DNA of 9,016 nt, taken from the NCBI GenBank assembly GCA_022600215.1, contig JAHZKV010000083.1:1-9016 (forward strand), read 5' to 3'. Positions within the stretch are counted from its first letter, which is position 1, and each line of letters starts with the position of its first letter. A program made the position numbers and the translations under genes. This DNA is from a bacterium (GTDB lineage Bacteria > Chlamydiota > Chlamydiia > Chlamydiales > 2-12-FULL-49-11). Of the stretch, positions 1-6,079 are shown one piece after another. Below the pieces are notes generated by a model. It had not been told where the DNA came from, searched no databases, and worked only from the letters and a program-made list of their open reading frames with translations.

Positions 1-176
1 AAAATTAATTAAATCAAGTAATTTTTTTAATTAACTTTTAATAAACGTTAGTTTTCATAGACAAAAGTAATTTAATTTTTTTTAACAGGGGAGGGGAGTG
101 TACGGTAAAATTACGCAACTTTGATTGGATTAGTGTGTGTTTTTTTTGACGAATTGGAGATGGTTATTTCTCAAAG
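1..176. other. AT-rich non-coding stretch downstream of obg
   Basis: No open reading frame of useful length with a ribosome-binding site is visible. The first 80 or so bases are almost pure A/T and contain a perfect 9-base inverted repeat (arms 5-13 and 26-34). A G-rich patch (about 88-98) stands out in the AT background; it resembles a strong ribosome-binding site, but the GTG that follows at 98 opens a frame of only eight codons. It could be the 3' untranslated end of the obg transcript or upstream control DNA for a gene beyond the left edge. Confidence 0.5.
5..34. repeat. AT-only inverted repeat, possible weak terminator
   Basis: Arms TTAATTAAA (5-13) and TTTAATTAA (26-34) are perfectly complementary over nine bases with a 12-base loop. 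On the minus strand the hairpin is followed by four T residues (positions 4-1), so it could end the obg transcript. The stem has no G/C pair, so it would be unstable, and such repeats arise easily in AT-rich DNA. Low confidence as a functional terminator. Confidence 0.25.
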
Positions 177-1193
177 TTAGTCGTAGCGTTTGCCATCAAC
201 TTGAGCAAGTTCTTTTATTTTTAACGAAAGATCTTTTGTTCCTACTTCTTCTTTTGCAGAAATAGTAATGATGTCTGCTTTTTCATTTGCAAATTCTTTT
301 TTAAAGCGTGCAATGTTTTCTTCTGCACCATCGAGTTCGCATTTGTTTAATACGATGATGGATGGTCGCTTTAAAAGTCTATCATCGTGTTGCTCTAATT
401 CATTTTTTAATATTTTGTAGTCTTCAATTGGATCAGAAATTTCACCAAGTGGTGCAACGTCGACAATATAGATGAGAGCTTTACTTCTTTCAATATGTTT
501 TAAGAAAGCAAGGCCAAGGCCTCTATCTTTGTGAGCATCTTTAATAATCCCTGGAATATCTGCAAGGTAGACTCTGGAGTAGTCGTCATATTCAAGATAG
601 CTAAGATTTGGTTTGATAGTGGTGAAAGGGTAGTTACCAATCTTCACATCGGTAGCAGTGAGTGCCTTCATCAAGGTGGACTTTCCCGCATTTGGGAGTC
701 CTACAAAACCAACATCGGCAATCATTTTCATTTCTAGGGAGATTTGCACTTCCTTTCCAGCTTTTCCTGGTGTGCACTTTCGAGGAGCTCTATTGGTGGG
801 GGTTTTAAAGCAGGTATTTCCAAGGCCGCCTCTTCCACCTTGTGCAATTTCTAGTACTTGCCCTGGTTTGGTTAGATCAGCAAGAACTTCTTCTGTTTCG
901 GTATTTATGATGATGGTCCCTGCAGGAACATCTATTACCTTATCTTTTCCACTCTTTCCTGTTTTATTATTACTTCCGCCATCGCCGCCTTTTTGAGCAG
1001 AGATCAAGTTTTTTCCGCGCAGGTGGTCAAGGCAGTGGATATGGGGGGAGACTTTGATCTTTACAGAGCCACCTTTTCCTCCATTGCCGCCACATGGGCC
1101 ACCTTTGGGTAGGTATTTTGCGCGTATCCAGGAGATGACGCCATTGCCGCCTTTTCCTGATAAGCACTTTAATTTGGTAAAATCTGTAAACAT
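177..1193 (-). CDS. obg: Obg family ribosome-assembly GTPase
   Basis: Obg/CgtA GTPase of 338 residues, a family that binds the large ribosomal subunit and acts in 50S maturation and stress signalling. Residues 1-158 form the glycine-rich Obg fold (many GG and GxGG turns at 13-42, 69-73 and 119-125). The G domain follows: G1 GLPNAGKST (165-173), switch I YPFTT (188-192), G3 DIPG (212-215), G4 NKCE (283-286) and G5 SAK (312-314). The G4 motif is normally NKxD; Glu286 (GAA, 336-338) replaces the Asp that contacts guanine. The protein ends soon after the G domain, so the variable C-terminal extension of E. coli ObgE is absent. The ATG at 1193 is preceded by AGGGA (1206-1202). It is last in the rplU-rpmA-obg series, behind a hairpin that may attenuate it. 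Identity is certain; the effect of the Glu is unknown. Confidence 0.97.
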   Translation of the reverse strand: MFTDFTKLKCLSGKGGNGVISWIRAKYLPKGGPCGGNGGKGGSVKIKVSPHIHCLDHLRGKNLISAQKGGDGGSNNKTGKSGKDKVIDVPAGTIIINTETEEVLADLTKPGQVLEIAQGGRGGLGNTCFKTPTNRAPRKCTPGKAGKEVQISLEMKMIADVGFVGLPNAGKSTLMKALTATDVKIGNYPFTTIKPNLSYLEYDDYSRVYLADIPGIIKDAHKDRGLGLAFLKHIERSKALIYIVDVAPLGEISDPIEDYKILKNELEQHDDRLLKRPSIIVLNKCELDGAEENIARFKKEFANEKADIITISAKEEVGTKDLSLKIKELAQVDGKRYD

Positions 1194-1205
1194 TTTTCAA
1201 TTCCC

Positions 1206-1245
1206 TAAAAATAAAACATCTCCCCAAGTTTTTGGCGAGATGTTT
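1206..1245 (-). terminator. Hairpin plus U-tract between rpmA and obg (terminator or attenuator)
   Basis: Arms 1237-1245 and 1214-1222 pair over nine bases (AAACATCTC with GAGATGTTT). After a C-C mismatch the stem continues with four more pairs (1224-1227 with 1232-1235) around a four-base loop. On the minus strand it is followed by TTTTATTTTTA (1216-1206), a typical intrinsic-terminator tail. It lies 27 bases past the rpmA stop, and the obg ribosome-binding site begins as the U-tract ends, so leaky termination would set the ratio of obg to ribosomal protein mRNA. Confidence 0.8.
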
Positions 1246-1272
1246 ATTAGTCTTATATTCTGTTTTAAAAAG

Positions 1273-1524
1273 TTAAGCCGTAGCTTCTACGTATACCGTA
1301 GTTCTTTTTCCTTTTTTAAACTTTACGCATCCGTCAATCAAAGCGTAGATAGTGTAATCTTTTCCAAGACCCACACCTTGCCCTGGGTGGAATTTTGTTC
1401 CACGCTGACGAAGAATAATATTACCAGCTACAACAGACTCACCGCCGAATTTCTTCACACCTAGTCGTTGCGCATTAGAATCTCTACCGTTTCTTGAGGA
1501 CCCTTGTCCTTTCTTATGTGACAT
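1273..1524 (-). CDS. rpmA: 50S ribosomal protein L27
   Basis: Bacterial L27 of 83 residues, close to the usual 85. It begins MSHKKGQGSSRNGRDS, whose basic, flexible N-terminus reaches toward the peptidyl-transferase centre in bacterial ribosomes. It continues with the family segments RLGVKKFGGE, GNIILRQRGTKFHPG and VGLGKDYT. It lacks the cleavable N-terminal extension seen in Firmicutes L27. The ATG shares one base with the rplU stop (TAATG at 1526-1522), and AAGGGAG in the end of rplU (about 1538-1532) serves as its ribosome-binding site, so translation is probably coupled to rplU. A strong hairpin follows the stop. Confidence 0.98.
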   Translation of the reverse strand: MSHKKGQGSSRNGRDSNAQRLGVKKFGGESVVAGNIILRQRGTKFHPGQGVGLGKDYTIYALIDGCVKFKKGKRTTVYVEATA

Positions 1525-1841
1525 TATGCAGCTCCCTTAATTTCTTTAACAAGTACGCGTAATTTCTTTTGTCTGTGACCTTTTTTTACGCGACAGTTGT
1601 GTCTTCTTTTGTATTTGTATACAATTAATTTTTTATCTTTTACTTCGCCAACTACGTCAGCTTCTACCGTTGCTCCTTTGACCGTTGGAGCGCCTACTGC
1701 AACTTTTTTTCCGTCATCCAGTAGAAGGACAGATTCAAAAATTACTTTACCGCTGTCATTATGGTCAAGCAGCTCTACGTCTAGCAAATCACCAGATTTC
1801 ACGCTGTATTGCTTCCCGCCAGTTTTAATAATTGCTTTCAT
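1524..1841 (-). CDS. rplU: 50S ribosomal protein L21
   Basis: Ribosomal protein L21, a 105-residue 23S rRNA-binding protein near the family length of about 103. Recognisable parts are the N-terminal MKAIIKTGGKQYSV (canonical family start), VGAPTVKGATV in the middle, and the basic region KYKRRHNCRVKKGHRQ (76-91) near the C-terminus, which is the rRNA-contacting part. The ATG at 1841 is preceded by AAGGG (about 1854-1850) in a 16-base gap after the permease stop. Transcription may therefore read in from the metal-uptake genes, or start at a promoter inside the permease gene that I cannot place with confidence. It overlaps rpmA by one base. Confidence 0.98.
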   Translation of the reverse strand: MKAIIKTGGKQYSVKSGDLLDVELLDHNDSGKVIFESVLLLDDGKKVAVGAPTVKGATVEADVVGEVKDKKLIVYKYKRRHNCRVKKGHRQKKLRVLVKEIKGAA

Positions 1842-1857
1842 TTGCTATTCCCTTAGG

Positions 1858-2712
1858 TTATTTTTGGGAATAGGATACCATGAATTGTTTTAGTGGTAAA
1901 GCTAAAAAGTAGAAGCAGGTGGTGATGAGGGCGATTGTTGCACCAATTGGCCAGTTAAAGAGGTAGGAAAAGTAGGTTCCTAGGAAGGCCATGATGGCAG
2001 AGAGTACAATTGCTAGATAAATCATTTTTGAAAGTGACCTAGTAAAAATATTTGCAATAGCTGCTGGAAGGCAAAGCATGGAGATCACCAAGATTGCACC
2101 AATTACTTGAATGAGGATGACGATAGTGAGGCAAATGAGAGAAAGTAAAAAGAAATATAGAAAAATAACAGGTTGTTTTTGAAGGAAAGCGTTGGTTTCG
2201 TCAAAACAAATTGCTAAAAATCTTTTATGAAACAAAATGCTGGAAACGATGATGATCCCATTTAAAATGATGAGCAAATAAATTTCTCTCATCGATGCCC
2301 AAAGCAAATTACCAAATAGGAAGTTCATCAACTCTGCATTAGATCCAGGCGTCACAGAAATCAAAATCACACCAATTGCCATTCCAATCGACCAAACGGC
2401 TGCAATTACAGAATCAACGCGCTGCTTGTATTTAAGATGCATCCACCCAATTAAGAATCCAAAAAAGAAGGCGGAGAAGATAGCGCCTGTTAACGGGGAA
2501 AAGATAGGATTGAGGGTGTAGTAGTGGAGGTAGATGGCAATACCAATGCCGCCAAGAACTGCGTGGGCAATACTCCCTGATATGAACACTACTCGGCGAA
2601 CTACCGTATAGCTGCCTATGATTCCACTTCCGAGAGACGCAAGAAGCCCTGCAAAAAGCGCCATTTGTAGAAATGGATTAGTAGCAAGCGCTGCAAAGAA
2701 AGTTTCAGCCAT
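1858..2712 (-). CDS. ABC metal-ion transporter, permease (ABC-3/ZnuB-TroC type)
   Basis: Inner-membrane permease of a zinc/manganese/iron-type ABC importer, 284 residues from the chosen start. It is strongly hydrophobic throughout, with about eight membrane-spanning stretches. It has typical ABC-3 features: an N-terminal helix, then GSYTVVRRVVFISGSIAHAV (about residues 33-52 from this start), and the later segment QVIGAILVISMLCLPAAIA. A GTG six bases upstream (2718) is in frame, but GAGGGG (2726-2721) sits seven bases before the ATG at 2712, so the ATG is preferred. The start overlaps the ATPase gene by eight bases, indicating translational coupling. The metal cannot be read from the permease; zinc or manganese is inferred from the family and the binding protein. 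Confidence 0.92.
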   Translation of the reverse strand: MAETFFAALATNPFLQMALFAGLLASLGSGIIGSYTVVRRVVFISGSIAHAVLGGIGIAIYLHYYTLNPIFSPLTGAIFSAFFFGFLIGWMHLKYKQRVDSVIAAVWSIGMAIGVILISVTPGSNAELMNFLFGNLLWASMREIYLLIILNGIIIVSSILFHKRFLAICFDETNAFLQKQPVIFLYFFLLSLICLTIVILIQVIGAILVISMLCLPAAIANIFTRSLSKMIYLAIVLSAIMAFLGTYFSYLFNWPIGATIALITTCFYFLALPLKQFMVSYSQK

Positions 2713-3427
2713 GGTCACACCCCTCGTCTTCTGTATGAAATAATCCTAGCTCCATGTGCTTGCAAAGGGCATCATCCCTTAGCTCGCAAAGCGTTTTTTC
2801 TACCAAATACACACTATCGGCCTTTTTTAATAAGTGGGTGATCACATGAGTGATTAGGATGATCGTTTTCTTTCCTTGCATCTCCTCAATAAGCCGAATG
2901 ATATTTTTAGCCGATGCGTGATCGAGGCCAGACAAAGGTTCATCTAAAATCAATATATCTGGATCAGAAACAAGTGCTCTTGCGATAACGCCTCTTTGTA
3001 GCTGACCACCTGAGAGCTCGCCAATAGCTTTGTCCTTTAGATCGACTAAGGAAAATTTTTCTAGCATCTCCATGGTTCTTTTCTTGGTGCTCTTTGGCCA
3101 TACGCCATACCAAGGAAGCTCACTAAGTAGTCCTTGTTGGACAAATTCAAATAAAGTTAATGGGAAAATAGGATCAAAAAAAAGTTTTTGAGGAATGTAT
3201 CCAAAGTTGTTTTTCTGGCTTCTTGGCTTGCCACCATGAACCCTAATTTTCCCCTTTACCGGCTTTATTAAGCCCATGATTAGCTTGATTAGTGTTGTTT
3301 TTCCTCCACCATTGGGACCAAGGAAGATGTAGAAGCCATGATCTTTTAGCTTCAAATTGATCTCTTTTAAAGCTTGCTTTTGCTCATAGCTAAAGGAAAG
3401 ATTCTCAATTTCTATGATGGGTGCCAT
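2705..3427 (-). CDS. ABC metal-ion transporter, ATP-binding protein (ZnuC/TroB type)
   Basis: Cytoplasmic ATPase subunit (240 residues) that would power the adjacent permease. All nucleotide-binding motifs are intact: Walker A GPNGGGKTT (37-45), Q-loop Gln80 in YIPQ, signature LSGGQ (138-142), Walker B ILILDEP (158-164), D-loop SGLD (166-169) and switch His194. GPNGGGKTT and the early FSY element are usual for the ZnuC/MntB/TroB branch. The ATG at 3427 is preceded by AAGGA (3436-3432), which overlaps the stop codon of the binding-protein gene, leaving only an eight-base gap. The C-terminal tail (about 222-240) is acidic with Cys and His residues (CKHMELGLFHTEDEGCDHG), which might bind metal, though this is speculation. 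Confidence 0.95.
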   Translation of the reverse strand: MAPIIEIENLSFSYEQKQALKEINLKLKDHGFYIFLGPNGGGKTTLIKLIMGLIKPVKGKIRVHGGKPRSQKNNFGYIPQKLFFDPIFPLTLFEFVQQGLLSELPWYGVWPKSTKKRTMEMLEKFSLVDLKDKAIGELSGGQLQRGVIARALVSDPDILILDEPLSGLDHASAKNIIRLIEEMQGKKTIILITHVITHLLKKADSVYLVEKTLCELRDDALCKHMELGLFHTEDEGCDHG

Positions 3428-3435
3428 ATGCGTCC

Positions 3436-4332
3436 TTATTTATTCCTATGTCCGTACTCAATGGTAATCTCAGCAAGCTTATCGATCGTTTTTAGATAAT
3501 CCTTTTCATATGGATTTACCATGAATAGAGGAAGATTCATTGTTTCGGCAATTGTTTCTGCAGCGCGATTGACATGTTGCGGTTGAATTAAAATTCCAAC
3601 CAATTCCTCTTCATGTTTTCTAGCTTTTTCTAACACCATTTGAATATCTTTCGATCGCACTTCCTTGCCATCATCGGCTTCAATTCCAATTTGCTTTAAA
3701 TCGTAGCGATGGCAGAAATAGCCGTAGGCAGCGTGGGTGGTTAAGTATACATTGTGAGCAAAAGGCGCGAGCTCTTTGGTAAGCTTTGCATTGAGACTTT
3801 CTAATTTAGTTTTTAGCGTTTGAAAATTCTTTTCATAGAGCTCTTTGTTCTTTGGAAGGATCTGTATGAGGAACTTAGTGATCACTTTTGCTTGATCTAC
3901 TACGGTAATAGGATCGAGCCAATAGTGGGTGTCAACAGGATCATTGCAGTGTCCATGGTGGGCATGGTTGCAGGTGGAGGTAATCGTTTTCGTGACTTGA
4001 GGAAGGTTGATAATTTTTAGAGAGGGGGAGGTTTCTGCTAAACGATTTTCCAGTAAATACTCAAATTCTTCTCCAACCTGGATCCATAAAGAGGCGTGGA
4101 CTAAAGGGCCCATATCCCTGGGGGAGGGCTCAAAATTGTGCGGATCGACATCTGGCGGGATAATCCCTCTGATAGAAACGGTATTGCCTGCAATTTGCTC
4201 TACAATTTCTTCGTATGGAGCAGCGCTTACAATGACAAGAGGTTTTTTCAGAGCACCACTTTCAAAATTGAAAAAACTGCATGATGATAAAAATAGAGCT
4301 AAAAGGATAAAGATTCTTTTCATGGTAAGCAT
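3436..4332 (-). CDS. Metal-binding lipoprotein of ABC importer (ZnuA/TroA type)
   Basis: Solute-binding protein of cluster 9 (zinc/manganese), 298 residues. A lipoprotein signal peptide (basic MKR, hydrophobic core, LSSC with Cys18) predicts membrane anchoring after LspA cleavage. Probable metal ligands by family position are His65 (in DPHNFEPSP), His136 (DTHYWLDP) and His200 (TTHAAYGYF). The fourth position, usually Asp in a V/DP context in manganese proteins, appears as Asn273 (MVNPYEKDY). A Cys/His loop at 121-129 (CNHAHHGHC) matches the His-rich loop of zinc-binding members. Together these lean toward zinc, but this is inference. The ATG at 4332 has no clear ribosome-binding site; the in-frame ATG at 4323 would start the protein directly at MKRIF and is equally possible. 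It is the first gene of the importer, 20 bases after the LRR-like gene. Confidence 0.93.
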   Translation of the reverse strand: MLTMKRIFILLALFLSSCSFFNFESGALKKPLVIVSAAPYEEIVEQIAGNTVSIRGIIPPDVDPHNFEPSPRDMGPLVHASLWIQVGEEFEYLLENRLAETSPSLKIINLPQVTKTITSTCNHAHHGHCNDPVDTHYWLDPITVVDQAKVITKFLIQILPKNKELYEKNFQTLKTKLESLNAKLTKELAPFAHNVYLTTHAAYGYFCHRYDLKQIGIEADDGKEVRSKDIQMVLEKARKHEEELVGILIQPQHVNRAAETIAETMNLPLFMVNPYEKDYLKTIDKLAEITIEYGHRNK

Positions 4333-4352
4333 CTTATCATATTTTGATTTTT

Positions 4353-5039
4353 TTATAAACCTTCTTGTTTTGCTAGATAAGCTCTTGCAATGTCAAATAG
4401 TTTTCTTCTATTTTCAGGAGGTTGATCAGAATAAGGTATTCTTTTATGGAAGGGGATACCTTTGCTCGCATATTTTTGATGAAGGAGCACTACAGCAAGA
4501 TCTGTTATCAATTTGGTGCTTCTTCGAACACTTGGTGCTAAAACCGCACTCGGATTGATGTACACAATTGGTTTACGAATAAGTTTAGGATGAATATCAC
4601 CTGTATCTTGAAATTTTGGGCAATGTAAGATTTGTACTATATCAAGGTCAGGAAGAGCTCTTAATGAGGGAAGTTTTATTAGTTTGGGGCAGTGATCAAA
4701 ATGAAGAACTTCAAGAGCAGTTAAGAAAGCAAAAAAATAGTTTGGAAAGAGTTCTACATCATTGTTGGAAAAAATGAGCACGGTAATTTCTGATGCTACA
4801 TCTTCCAGATCTCGTAAAACATGTTGTAAAAAGTGATAGGCCTCCCTCTTTTGGTGGGCCTTAAATGATTCCATCGTTTCGCAATAGCCAAGAAGCGCCT
4901 CTTCATCGACATGCTTTGCGAGCTTAGGGTGCAAAACTTCAAAGATACATTGAAGACTTTCAACTGTTACACCGCTTTCTACATGTTCCATAGCTTCTGC
5001 AATTGCAGAGGCTGGTTGCACTTCAGTGATACTATCCAT
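4353..5039 (-). CDS. Leucine-rich-repeat-like protein, function unknown
   Basis: I do not recognise this 228-residue protein as a named family. Residues 85-143 look like two or three leucine-rich repeats: ITVLIFSNN, then LEVLHFDHCPKLIKLPSL, then a similar CPKF ending, with Leu/Ile spacing and the CPKL-x-LP pattern of plant/animal-like LRRs. The N-terminal 80 residues look helical and acidic (no signal peptide or membrane segment), and the C-terminal 60 residues are basic and mixed. LRR proteins are common in chlamydiae of amoebae and arthropods and are often suspected host-interaction proteins, but nothing here proves secretion. Translation begins at the ATG at 5039 after an excellent GGAGG (5050-5046). 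It is the first minus-strand gene from the divergent promoter region and runs 20 bases short of the binding-protein gene with no terminator visible. Confidence 0.75.
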   Translation of the reverse strand: MDSITEVQPASAIAEAMEHVESGVTVESLQCIFEVLHPKLAKHVDEEALLGYCETMESFKAHQKREAYHFLQHVLRDLEDVASEITVLIFSNNDVELFPNYFFAFLTALEVLHFDHCPKLIKLPSLRALPDLDIVQILHCPKFQDTGDIHPKLIRKPIVYINPSAVLAPSVRRSTKLITDLAVVLLHQKYASKGIPFHKRIPYSDQPPENRRKLFDIARAYLAKQEGL

Positions 5040-5045
5040 AAATTA

Positions 5046-5050
5046 CCTCC
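5046..5050 (-). promoter_or_regulatory. Strong ribosome-binding site of the LRR-like gene
   Basis: GGAGG on the minus strand lies six bases before the ATG at 5039. It is among the best Shine-Dalgarno matches in the window. This supports the LRR-like gene being real and well translated. Confidence 0.8.
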
Positions 5051-5061
5051 AAAAAATGAAA

Positions 5062-5071
5062 ATGTTAACAT
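5062..5071. promoter_or_regulatory. Palindrome ATGTTAACAT in the divergent promoter region
   Basis: A perfect 10-base palindrome between the two divergent genes, overlapping the best -35 candidate for nrdR. It could be an operator for one or both directions. It does not match the NrdR-box pattern I know (roughly ACACTATATATAGTGT), so NrdR autoregulation here is not supported. Confidence 0.3.
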
Positions 5072-5094
5072 ATTATTTAGATTTAGGTAATAAT
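5065..5094 (+). promoter_or_regulatory. Candidate promoter of the nrdR-lspA operon
   Basis: TTAACA (5065-5070, five of six to the housekeeping -35) and AATAAT (5089-5094, five of six to the -10) are separated by 18 bases, in the only sizeable gap upstream of the plus-strand operon. Transcription would begin near 5100, leaving a leader of about 70 bases. AT-rich DNA yields such matches by chance. A weaker alternative (TTGAAG 5121-5126, TAAACT 5144-5149) would start transcription on top of the ribosome-binding site. Confidence 0.4.
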
Positions 5095-5155
5095 TTTTTT
5101 ATTTCTTCTCATTTCCTCCATTGAAGCTAATTTTTATCTTTGGTAAACTGCTAAA

Positions 5156-5161
5156 AAGGAG
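5156..5161 (+). promoter_or_regulatory. Ribosome-binding site that fixes the nrdR start
   Basis: AAGGAG lies seven bases before the GTG at 5169. This selects the GTG over the in-frame TTG at 5121, which has no such site and would add 16 residues before the zinc ribbon. Confidence 0.8.
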
Positions 5162-5168
5162 AAATGTC

Positions 5169-5615
5169 GTGAAATGTCCGTTTTGTGGTTATGAAGAGAC
5201 CAAAGTAACAGATTCAAGAAACCAAGCAGATGCCAATTCAGTAAAAAGGCGTAGGCAGTGTTTGAGTTGTGAAAAAAGATTTACTACTTTTGAATCGATT
5301 GATTTGACGATTCAAGTAAAAAAAAGAGATGGTAGTTTTGAGGCATTTCGCCCTGAGAAATTGATCAGCGGGTTAGATAGCGCTTGTCGCCATACAAGAA
5401 TTTCTCATGATCAGGTGCTAGCAATTGCCTCAGACGTTGCGACAGACATCATGGCCAGCGGCGTTCGTGAGATTGATAGTTTGAAAATTGGAGAGATCGT
5501 GATGAAAAAGCTCGCTAATTTAGATGCAGTCGCCTACGTGCGTTTTGCATGTGTCTATCGCCGATTTAAAGATAAAAATGATTTGATGAGCGCTTTGGTG
5601 GATGTAGTAGAATGA
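5169..5615 (+). CDS. nrdR: Transcriptional repressor NrdR
   Basis: NrdR represses ribonucleotide reductase genes by sensing (d)ATP. From the GTG at 5169 it has 148 residues, near the family length of about 150. The zinc ribbon is intact (Cys3, Cys6, Cys31, Cys34) with the family signature KCPFCG, TKVTDSR (11-17) and KRRRQCLSCEKRFTTFE (26-42). An ATP-cone domain follows from about residue 47 (VKKRDGS, FRPEKL) to 138 (YVRFACVYRRFKD). GTG start, good ribosome-binding site at 5156-5161. It is the first gene of the plus operon, and its stop overlaps the lspA ATG (ATGA, 5612-5615). No ribonucleotide reductase gene is present in the window, so its targets lie elsewhere. Identity is certain. Confidence 0.97.
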   Translation: MKCPFCGYEETKVTDSRNQADANSVKRRRQCLSCEKRFTTFESIDLTIQVKKRDGSFEAFRPEKLISGLDSACRHTRISHDQVLAIASDVATDIMASGVREIDSLKIGEIVMKKLANLDAVAYVRFACVYRRFKDKNDLMSALVDVVE

Positions 5616-6079
5616 AAAGAGGAGTAGGTCTAGTATTTTTATTGTTCGCGTTGGATATTTTGCTCAAGCAATTTGTGATGAGCCATGTACCTCTTTATGG
5701 GAATCTTTTTTCTTTTCATCTTTTTTCTTTTTTAGGGTTTGAATTGACCTATGTACAAAATACCGGAATGGCATGGGGAATGCTTGCCTCTTTCCAATCG
5801 GTGATTTTATTGTTCCGAGTTGTTTTTATTGGAGCTCTCATTTACTTTTTGATTCATAGTGAGAAGATGCAGCGTCATTTGCTTGGATATTTGTTGGTGA
5901 TTTTTGGAGCATTTGCGAATGTTTTGGATACCTTGCTCTATGGCTTTGTCGTTGATATGTTGCATTTCACCTTTTGGGATCAATCGTATGGGATTTTCAA
6001 TGTTGCAGATGCGATGATTTTTGCAGGGGCCTTTTTGATCGTCTTCGTAAAGGAGAGACCTTATGCCCTCAACAAGTAA
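5612..6079 (+). CDS. lspA: Lipoprotein signal peptidase (signal peptidase II)
   Basis: Inner-membrane aspartyl peptidase that cleaves prolipoproteins after diacylglyceryl transfer to the lipobox Cys. It has 155 residues and four hydrophobic spans (about 3-24, 58-81, 89-107 and 131-147). The family motifs are present: Asp15 with LLK, QNTGMAWG (49-56), NVLD (103-106) and FNVAD (129-133). Asp106 and Asp133 are the expected catalytic pair. Two consensus positions differ: Ala at 102, where GN normally reads Gly-Asn, and Thr107, where the family usually has Arg after the first catalytic Asp. There is no ribosome-binding site of its own beyond the ATGA overlap with nrdR, so translation is probably coupled. 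Substrates in this window are the metal-binding protein (3436-4332) and the lipoprotein starting at 8446. Confidence 0.95.
   Translation: MKRGVGLVFLLFALDILLKQFVMSHVPLYGNLFSFHLFSFLGFELTYVQNTGMAWGMLASFQSVILLFRVVFIGALIYFLIHSEKMQRHLLGYLLVIFGAFANVLDTLLYGFVVDMLHFTFWDQSYGIFNVADAMIFAGAFLIVFVKERPYALNK

Noticed and set aside
658..996. Plus-strand open frame antisense to obg
   Set aside because: Mirrors the glycine-rich Obg coding sequence (poly-Pro/Ser/Phe composition), with no ribosome-binding site or family resemblance.
1054..1464. Plus-strand open frame across the obg start, the hairpin and rpmA
   Set aside because: Antisense to two certain genes and to a terminator hairpin; low-complexity proline start.
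4007..4558. Plus-strand open frame over the binding-protein and LRR-like genes
   Set aside because: Opposite strand to two better-supported genes, no ribosome-binding site, no recognisable domain.
5084..5112. Nine-codon minus-strand frame as a leader peptide of the LRR-like gene
   Set aside because: The GGAGG before its ATG is too close (three bases), and the lysine/asparagine-rich peptide looks like chance in AT-rich DNA.
5121..5168. Upstream TTG start adding 16 residues to NrdR
   Set aside because: The family begins at the residue two before the first zinc Cys, and AAGGAG is placed for the GTG at 5169.
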